Shown here: positions 48,989 through 55,248 of the stretch, piece after piece | Layout of the letters: each line of letters opens with the position of its first letter | Numbering within the stretch: position 1 is the first letter of the stretch | Assembly (NCBI GenBank): GCA_026260175.1 | Contig: JAKCWW010002585.1 | Location: 332 to 55,579 of the forward strand | Origin: Reticulitermes lucifugus | Lineage: Eukaryota; Arthropoda; Insecta; Blattodea; Rhinotermitidae | DNA length: 55,248 bases | Reading direction: 5' to 3' | Program-made: the position numbers and the translations under genes | The notes under the pieces: generated by a model | Told to the model about the DNA's origin: nothing | Databases searched by the model: none | What the model saw: only the letters and a program-made list of their open reading frames with translations

Positions 48989-49105
48989 AGCAGTGTCGTT
49001 TGATAGCAATAAAGGTTTTGGAGGAACGTACTGCCTTCATCTGCAGGTTAAATGAGTAAATCTACCTAGTGCGGGTCTGCCATACTACACGACGTCTTAC
49101 CTCAA
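48989..49105. repeat. Foldback (MITE-like) repeat, diverged
   Basis: gcagtgtcgtttgatagcaa, ggttttggaggaacgtactg, ccttcatctgcagg; right end gccatactacacgacgtctt. Confidence 0.55.
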
Positions 49106-49239
49106 AAGACATCATATCCCATAATTCTGGCAGTTAAAACCTAACATCTAAGAGGATAAAGTGCTCATTTAGGTATTTATTTGGACATTACCAGAGGTTA
49201 GTCGTTAATATTAAAGTTATGAGGTTTAGAAAATGCCTA

Positions 49240-49500
49240 TTATTTCCATCTTCAGGTTCAGAGAATATGGAGGGATTCCTACTCTCTTGGGTATCTAGGC
49301 ACAGCTACTGCGAAACCCCGAGGTAATCTGGAGCGTATCTAGAGTTAGTAGGGCTACTATCATGCTTGGTTTAAATTTTGCGTGTCTCTGCCTTGAGATC
49401 AAACACAGCAGGATACCCCTGACATCCTCTCCACCTGAAGACGGAAACATAAACCGCTTCCGAAACATTTCTTACATCATACCTAAGGCGACAGACTATT
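49240..49500. repeat. Unclassified dispersed repeat (foldback-like ends)
   Basis: tccatcttcaggttcagaga at the left and cacctgaagacggaaacata ... cttccgaaacatttctt at the right look like opposed hairpin ends. Between them, gcgaaaccccgaggtaatct and agggctactatcatgcttgg look repeat-derived. No second copy in this window. Confidence 0.35.
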
Positions 49501-49559
49501 CCAAGTAACAGCCTTAAATACTGTGCCACACCACCTCAAATAACTTTAAGAGTAGTTGA

Positions 49560-51170
49560 AGTGAGGCCGTCTTAAAAAATATCGATCTATTTAAAATGCA
49601 AGAACACGTAACAGCTGATGAAATATGGCCGTGTGTACAAATTACACTACCATCATTTCAACAAGGCCTGATTCACCAGTGTGCGTGTTTAAAAACCAAC
49701 ACAGAGAGGAACATGCAAACAATATTCACGAAGTAAGCAATTCAAACTGGCAGTGACGTATTACGTATATTAGAATGGTCATGACAAGTAATATACATAA
49801 CAAAACACTTGGCACATGTCAGCTCACATTGTTCAGGACAGATTTTTTTGTGCACTTCTTGCGGGTTTGGGGGCACAGCAAAGTTCTCTTCCGTGAATTT
49901 CTCATCTGGCCACTTCTATAAGACACTAAAGCGCGTTGTAATTTCAGTTGGAATTTGTTTAACACAGAAGCTGTTTAGAACGTAATTTCTGTAGGCGTGC
50001 AACATTTTCTGACTATGAAATCAAAACTCTTCAAGCGCATGTAACCAAAATAAGACGGTCTGTAATTCACTTGAATAAGAATGTACAAATATTCCAATCT
50101 ACTAAGATACTAAATTTATTACAGTGGTCCTACTAATAAATCAGCCTCCCAGTGCCGTTAATTAAATTCTTCATCTGTTCGTACTTGTAAAAACTACCAA
50201 CTCATAAATAATACAAATAAATATTACTCATATATATATATATATATATATGCTATTCTATAAATATTTATGTAGAATAGCAAAGGTTTCGTGCTCTTTA
50301 CTGGTCTGATTCATAATTACTGTCGATTGTGATGGCTGCTAACAAACATACGATAGCGAACCAAAGAAAAACGTTAGAAGTGTGAAAATAATCTTCAGCT
50401 GTAGGTAAGGCGATCAGCAGCATGGGTTAGAAGTATGTACTGGAAATATGTTGAATTAAAGAAAAGGTTTTCCTTCAAATCACCTACGAACATGATTACA
50501 GAATATGAGACAAATGTACCCCTTTACATATATAGCATACGTGTTTTTGTGGGTTTTATAAATATTGAAAATGTTTGTTAAGAAAATAAAAACACAAGGG
50601 GATGGATCACCTTAAGATTTGAAATTTTTTGTATATAATTCAAATATAATTGGGTAATGCGGCTATAAAAGTTATAGAGATTCAGTTGCTACTTACAACA
50701 CAACCTTCGTAACACTGGAGTATAAATAAAGACAAAGGCGCAATGTCATAGCAGAGTCCTGTCGATGTTTTATCAAACCTCGTATCGTAGAACACGCAGA
50801 GTAAATCACATGAGTTAAAACTTTTCATTGTGTCTTTACAAAAGAACGATTGCTGTTTCGCTTTTGTTTTAAAACTCCACCCTATTCACAATTTGGGCTA
50901 TCAATTTTTAAAGAGAGGAGCTAAATGGATCCGTTTTCCCTCGCATACAGTACTCAGTGACTGCTATTGACAGCCAAAATTAAGTAAACGAAAAAGGACG
51001 TGTAATCCATTTTGAATTGCTATAAATAAAACACATGACTATTTCCTGTGAAAGTGAAATGTTGAGTTCTAGTATGAAATGTACAGAAGGCATTACAAAT
51101 TGTTTAATATGATCGCGGCAGGTACGAAAATTATTTTCTCTCTTACATCTCAAAACCTGAACCCTGCTGT
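49560..51170. other. AT-rich stretch, no gene seen
   Basis: Only a (TA)n run at 50230-50251 stands out. Confidence 0.5.
50230..50251. repeat. (TA)n microsatellite
   Basis: About eleven TA units. Confidence 0.9.
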
Positions 51171-51406
51171 CTCCCAGGCGAGTAGACTAAGCCGGCCCGT
51201 AGTTTAAAGCAACGAAGACTTGAGGGCTACTCCGATAACAACTACAAGGGCACGAGTTCTGTTTTCTAAGTTACTTAAACCTAGCTGGCCAATTCTTTGC
51301 TACTTAACTATCATGGCTACATTTCTGTGTGCTGTCGTACTTAAACAAAATCATCCATTAATTTACACACACATCCATTCTATTTCTTTAGCTATTCGTC
51401 CCTCCG

Positions 51407-51499
51407 CCCGTCCTTCCGTCCATCCATTCATCTATCTATCTATCTATCTAATCTATCTATCTATCTATCTATCTGTCTATCCATCCATCCATCTATCCG
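51407..51499 (+). repeat. Tetranucleotide microsatellite (CTAT/CCAT/CCGT)
   Basis: Runs of CTAT flanked by CCAT and CCGT/CCTT units over about 90 bp. The open frame across it is an artefact of the repeat. Confidence 0.9.
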
Positions 51500-51605
51500 A
51501 CTATTGAGTTTACTTCTTTATTCTTTGCTTTCTGTCTTTCAATGTTTCTTTTCTTTATCTTTATGCTTACCAAGGAAATACTTGAAACTTCATGAGACTG
51601 GTACA

Positions 51606-51617
51606 GGCAACAATGTT
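51606..51617 (+). repeat. Target-site duplication, left copy
   Basis: ggcaacaatgtt, repeated exactly at 51879-51890. Confidence 0.85.
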
Positions 51618-51878
51618 TTTTTTCCAATGATTCGACAGCCCCTTGGGGGCCTAGGCCGCCTCATCTTTCGAGGCTTCACGATCACACACTTTAGACACAC
51701 GACATTCGGTAGGACTCCTCTGGACGAGGGACCAGCCCGTCGCAGAGACCTCTACCTGACAACACACGATACTCACAAGAGTCAGACATCCATGCCCTAG
51801 GCGGGATTCGAACCCACAATCCCAGCAGGCGAGCGGCCGTAGACCCACGCCTTAGACCGCGCGGCCACTGGGATCGGC
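51618..51878 (-). mobile_element. tRNA-Leu-like SINE, family C, minus orientation, intact ends
   Basis: On the minus strand it opens with a head whose complement is ccgcgcggccactgggatcg (A-box region; complement of gaccgcgcggcc). The B box is complementary to gggattcgaacccacaatcc (51804-51823), and it ends in a short A tail seen as tttttt at 51618-51623. The target-site duplication abuts both ends. Body landmarks match 47555-47813 in reverse. Confidence 0.85.
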
Positions 51879-51890
51879 GGCAACAATGTT
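51879..51890 (+). repeat. Target-site duplication, right copy
   Basis: ggcaacaatgtt, identical to 51606-51617. Confidence 0.85.
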
Positions 51891-52321
51891 ACCTGATCCT
51901 AAAAAGACATGGACGTTACTGACGACAGTGATAGAGTAGATAAATATTAAACACTACCACCCCAAAAGGAAACTCGCACTAAATTCGAAAATACACCCAA
52001 GTCAAATACACTCGCAACAAACTAACTGAATCATACATAAACTGACTCAGGGCTGGGATCTGAAATGCTAGAACTGTTTGATCATCCTAATAAGTTTTGT
52101 TAGAAAGGCTCAGTAACATACAGAGTTTGAAATTTAGGACAATTCCCAAAATGCTTGATTTCAGCAAATGAGTTTCCTTTTCCCTGCAACGGATAATGAA
52201 TAGGAGAAGTGAAGTACCCTCTCCCTTCTATTTCCCTTCCCTTCCAGCCCCCTCACCCCCGCCAACGGGATGGTTAATTTTCTACAGTTTGCAAGATGTG
52301 CGGGTTGCACCGAACACTTTT

Positions 52322-52362
52322 ACCGCTATTATTATCTCTTTATTATTATTATTATCTTTTTT
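52322..52362 (+). repeat. (ATT)n-rich tract
   Basis: Interrupted ATT triplets. Confidence 0.75.
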
Positions 52363-52559
52363 GATGATTTATAATTAAAAGTATTTTTGATATCAGTGAG
52401 CTCTGAGTTCAGGGATCGAAACCCCCTGTCAGCAAAGACATAGTGAAAATGTAAGTAAAATTGCGCCTGTGTTTAATCAGGAACTACAGCATGAAGTATG
52501 GGGAACCGAGGTACAGATCCACACGTTCTTAAACCAGGCCCTACGTATAAATAATAATC

Positions 52560-52712
52560 ATCACGCCCGACCGTTTGACCCGCGAGAAAATAGCCACCCG
52601 TACACACTGGAGAGAAGGTTAAATGGGCCCACAGACAGTGTGGATATTTTTGTGGAGAAAAACTCCCTGTCCCTGTCGGGAATCAAACAACGATTGCTTG
52701 GTCGTCGGCCTT
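52560..52712 (-). repeat. tRNA-derived SINE-like repeat, family F, minus orientation
   Basis: B-box complement cgggaatcaaacaacgattg (52678-52697); body cacacaga-type segments ggtggcta/tagccacccgtacacact and gggcccacagacagtgtgga. Single copy here, so the assignment rests on the tRNA-like head. Confidence 0.45.
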
Positions 52713-52944
52713 CTCTCTCTCCATATATCTATTTCACTTAACCTCATACCACAAAAATAATAGAAAGAGGTTAATTACACAGAGTAAACGGTAACTCGCA
52801 AAAAAGTGTCCATAGTGTGATTCCTGCCGAAAAAAGTCAAACATCTTTTACAGCATATATAATAAACCTTTCGCTTTTGAGATACACGTAGCCGTCAAGT
52901 GGCATAATAACTTCCCAGACTATAAGCGCTACATTACGTGTACT

Positions 52945-54010
52945 AAAACACAATATGAACAGCAGGGTTCAATTGAAATCGAATGATCATGAAACACCCA
53001 TACGACAAATGCTGCAGTATGCTCTCAACCCTTGGTGCCTGTAAGAGTCGACCTGATACTTGTGTACGGGAATACGCACTACGTTTTGTTGGTCCACCTC
53101 ATCCAGACGCTAACATGCTTCGACAAATGGTGCAGCGAATCCTTGGAATAGGGCGTTTAACACCAACGGCGTTTGTTATTTCACGTCGCCCACGAACAGC
53201 AGCTAGAAAAGATGACATAATTGTAGCTGTGAAACAAGAGCCATGGAAAAGCTTACGCGCAATGGCACGGGAACGGAGATTGACAATCAATGTCATCCAC
53301 ACCACTACTCGCGTGTGTCTATTGACCATCAATGTCATCCACACCACTACTCGCGTGTGTCTATTGACCATCAATGTCATCCACACCACTACTCGCGTGT
53401 GTCTATTTCCAGACGATCGTCATGTATAGATTAAATTTTGCGAATGCCTGGGATATTAACACGTTGCGGATAATCTCCTTACGCACGAAGTTCTGTCGAC
53501 ATACGAAGCGCGTTTCATGCGTGAAGGCGGGTTCAACGTTTGCAACAGCCATATCTGGCCACGGGTAATCCTTATGCTATTCGCTAACGTGGCCAGCAGG
53601 TTCACTTCAGCGTCAAGTTTTGGGCTGTTGTAATCGGGGCCATTGCCGTGGGCCCCTATCTTCTACCTGACAGGTAGTTTGCTCGATGCCGGAATATCCT
53701 GAAAACTGTTATGCTGGTGCTGCTTGAAGTTGCGCCGCTATGTGTGAGGCAGAATTTGTGCGTTCAGAACGACGGACCTGGAGAACACAGTAGGGAATGT
53801 ATCCGGCAGTACTTCAGTGCGACTTATCCTCGTGTACTTACTAGGTTCCCATGGGTCGAGCACTTGATGCCGACCACTATTTGATGGTAACGTATATCTC
53901 GAAAACTAAACCTCACATTACACGTATTGTACAATATTTTCGACATATTTCTATCAAGGAACGACGTTATGGGGAGCTTGTGAGCGAATATCCTTTCACG
54001 TCGTATAACA
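52945..54010 (+). pseudogene. Decayed Tc1/mariner-type transposase, copy 2, with tandem expansion
   Basis: The N-terminal helix-turn-helix part reads YALRFVGPPHPDANMLRQMV and ILGIGRLTPTAFVISRRPRT, then IIVAVKQEPWKSLRAMARER. It resembles the DUF4817-type domain of insect Tc1/mariner-like proteins. The frame runs straight into three 14-residue units (53281-53406). The second catalytic block is recognisable at about 53767 as QNDGPGEHSRECIRQYFSAT. The third catalytic block is missing: the sequence jumps to the 3' tail shared with copy 1 (attttcgacatatttctatc, ggggagcttgtgagcgaata). Stops and deletions make it inactive. Confidence 0.75.
53281..53406 (+). repeat. Three-unit 42-bp tandem repeat inside the transposase frame
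   Basis: Units at 53281-53322, 53323-53364 and 53365-53406. The first differs by one base (gacaatc versus gaccatc). 42 bp is 14 codons, so the frame is kept and each unit adds LTINVIHTTTRVCL. Confidence 0.95.
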
Positions 54011-54689
54011 TAATCACGATAAGTAAATATAATAAATTCCAAACAATACTCGTAACCTTATTATAATAGCATAATAATCTCTAAAACTGTAAGAAGCATA
54101 TTGTTCGTGTGCTTAATTTACATCAAGCCATGAGGCCATATTGGGGAATGGTGGTTTGCTCCATGCTTCAATTTCTCGCTACAGTTTCTTAACTCAAGAT
54201 GAAGCAGCCGTCGATACTCATTGAATAAACCTGGTCGGCCCCCGTGCCAATCTGAACGTGATAGCGACGATGAAAATTTAGACTTCTAACCATAATCAAG
54301 TCCCAGTCGTCCAGTTCATATTATTCAACCATTTGGACTTAAAATAAGCCGTAAAAGAGAAGCCTTATACATAACAGGATACACTGGGTATTTCATATTT
54401 TGTTGGCAAGTAATGACGATCAAGATCGTAAGATGGTATCATACGCTACCCTTGAGTAGGTGTCGCAGTGAAAAACTTTATCTTGCAGAGTTGGTAGCCT
54501 ATGTACAGACAGAAGCACCACATAGTGCATATTATTATTCTATCAAAATTATTAGACTACCTTAGCACAAATGCAAGATTAAATGTGTGTTAAAAGTTTT
54601 TGAAGTGATTAAGGTTGGGTACTTATACGATTTTTAGAGGAAATGTATTACACTTGGAAATAAATTATTTGTAATAGATGTTATTAACG

Positions 54690-54990
54690 CAACAACTTAT
54701 CTTTGGGGTCTTCGCCCTTCTGAATTGTTAAGCAGCGTTGGTTGGTTGCTGTTTACCGACCTTTCGTGACAGCGTTCTTGATTGACCCTTGAAGATGGTA
54801 CCCATAGACTTTTCCGAAGCATCTGTAAACTAATACCAACCAAAGCTGCGTAAAAACCCAAACGAGTGAAGACCTCAATTATATCGCAGCGGAAGCTTGA
54901 AATCTCGAAATTTATCTTTAAATATTCAACTTTTGTATCCTCGTATTTATACACAGTTTGTAACTGAACACCTGTGTTACGTTGCACTCA
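54690..54990 (-). repeat. Unclassified dispersed repeat with a tail-like open frame
   Basis: The minus strand frame ends NQPTLLNNSEGRRPQR after KSLWVPSSRVNQERC. I recognise this as a recurrent repeat-like phrase in cockroach/termite DNA from general familiarity, not from a search. Internal ccttgaagatggtacccata and ttttccgaagcatctg recall the gatgg/ccgaa hairpin repeats. Confidence 0.45.
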
Positions 54991-55030
54991 TGCCGTGCCA
55001 ATGGAAATCTGTAGTTTTATGCCATGGATT

Positions 55031-55248
55031 CACTAGGGGACAAATGTCCCCCAACATGACGCGCAACATAGAGAATACGTGACGCGCGCAACGTTGCGCA
55101 CTGTCCCCTAACGTTGCACGCAACATAGCGCGGCATTTCTACGTGACGCGGGACATGTTGCCTGCTCTCGCTCCGCGAGCGAGACCAGGCAACATGTTCC
55201 GTGCAACATGCACCGTAGCATGTCCCGCTGAATTCAACCCAGGACGAA
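55031..55248. repeat. GC-rich cluster of nested palindromes, truncated by the window end
   Basis: It starts abruptly at about 55031. It contains ggggacaaatgtcccc (55036-55051, 7-bp arms, aa loop), gcgcaacgttgcgc (about 55086-55099), and a large inverted repeat ggacatgttgcctg (55151-55164) / caggcaacatgttcc (55186-55200) enclosing an inner stem ctcgct/agcgag (55167-55172 / 5578-83 within the same hairpin, i.e. 55178-55183). An outer pair gcgggacatg (55148-55157) / catgtcccgc (55219-55228) can also form. The motif gcaacat recurs at least five times on either strand. No reading frame is supported. Confidence 0.8.

Noticed and set aside
51220-51507. 95-codon open frame rich in Ser, Tyr and Ile
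   Set aside because: It is a translation of the tetranucleotide microsatellite.
53099-53389. Minus-strand repetitive open frame over the 42-bp units
   Set aside because: It is the antisense shadow of the tandem repeat in the transposase remnant.
53281-53406. CRISPR-like array
   Set aside because: The 42-bp units are directly adjacent with no spacers and lie in a transposase frame of a eukaryotic genome.

Overview
The window looks like insect nuclear DNA, most likely from a large repeat-rich genome of the cockroach/termite type. The host order is inferred from recognised repeat families and was not tested. It is AT-rich and has introns of many kilobases, tRNA-derived SINEs, foldback elements, decayed transposases and microsatellites. 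There are no operons or bacterial-style genes, and most open frames are chance or repeat-derived.

One host gene can be supported. Three exons on the minus strand (40935-40869, 38689-38535 and 1202-1071) join in phase across canonical GT/AG sites. Together they give 118 codons of the C-terminal part of a carbonic anhydrase-related protein of the CA10/CARP type. Their introns are about 2.2 kb and 37.3 kb. Earlier exons must lie to the right of the window or upstream and unseen; the last exon(s) lie to the left. Nearly everything between 1203 and 38534 is therefore inside a single intron.

The intron and the right flank are filled with mobile-element remains. These include several tRNA-headed SINE families (three copies still have 12-14 bp target-site duplications, and two of those sit inside older repeats), and many copies of a 120-220 bp inverted-repeat (MITE-like) family. 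There are also 3' remnants of a non-LTR retrotransposon, a decayed pogo/Tigger-type transposase with a C-terminal zinc-finger-like module (33.0-34.6 kb), and two decayed Tc1/mariner-type copies (41.7-42.85 and 52.95-54.0 kb). One of the latter carries a three-unit 42-bp in-frame tandem repeat. The right edge (about 55.03-55.25 kb) is a GC-rich cluster of nested palindromes unlike anything else here.

I see no defence island, biosynthetic cluster, RNA gene or CRISPR array. The least explained structure is the palindrome cluster at the right end, which the window truncates.
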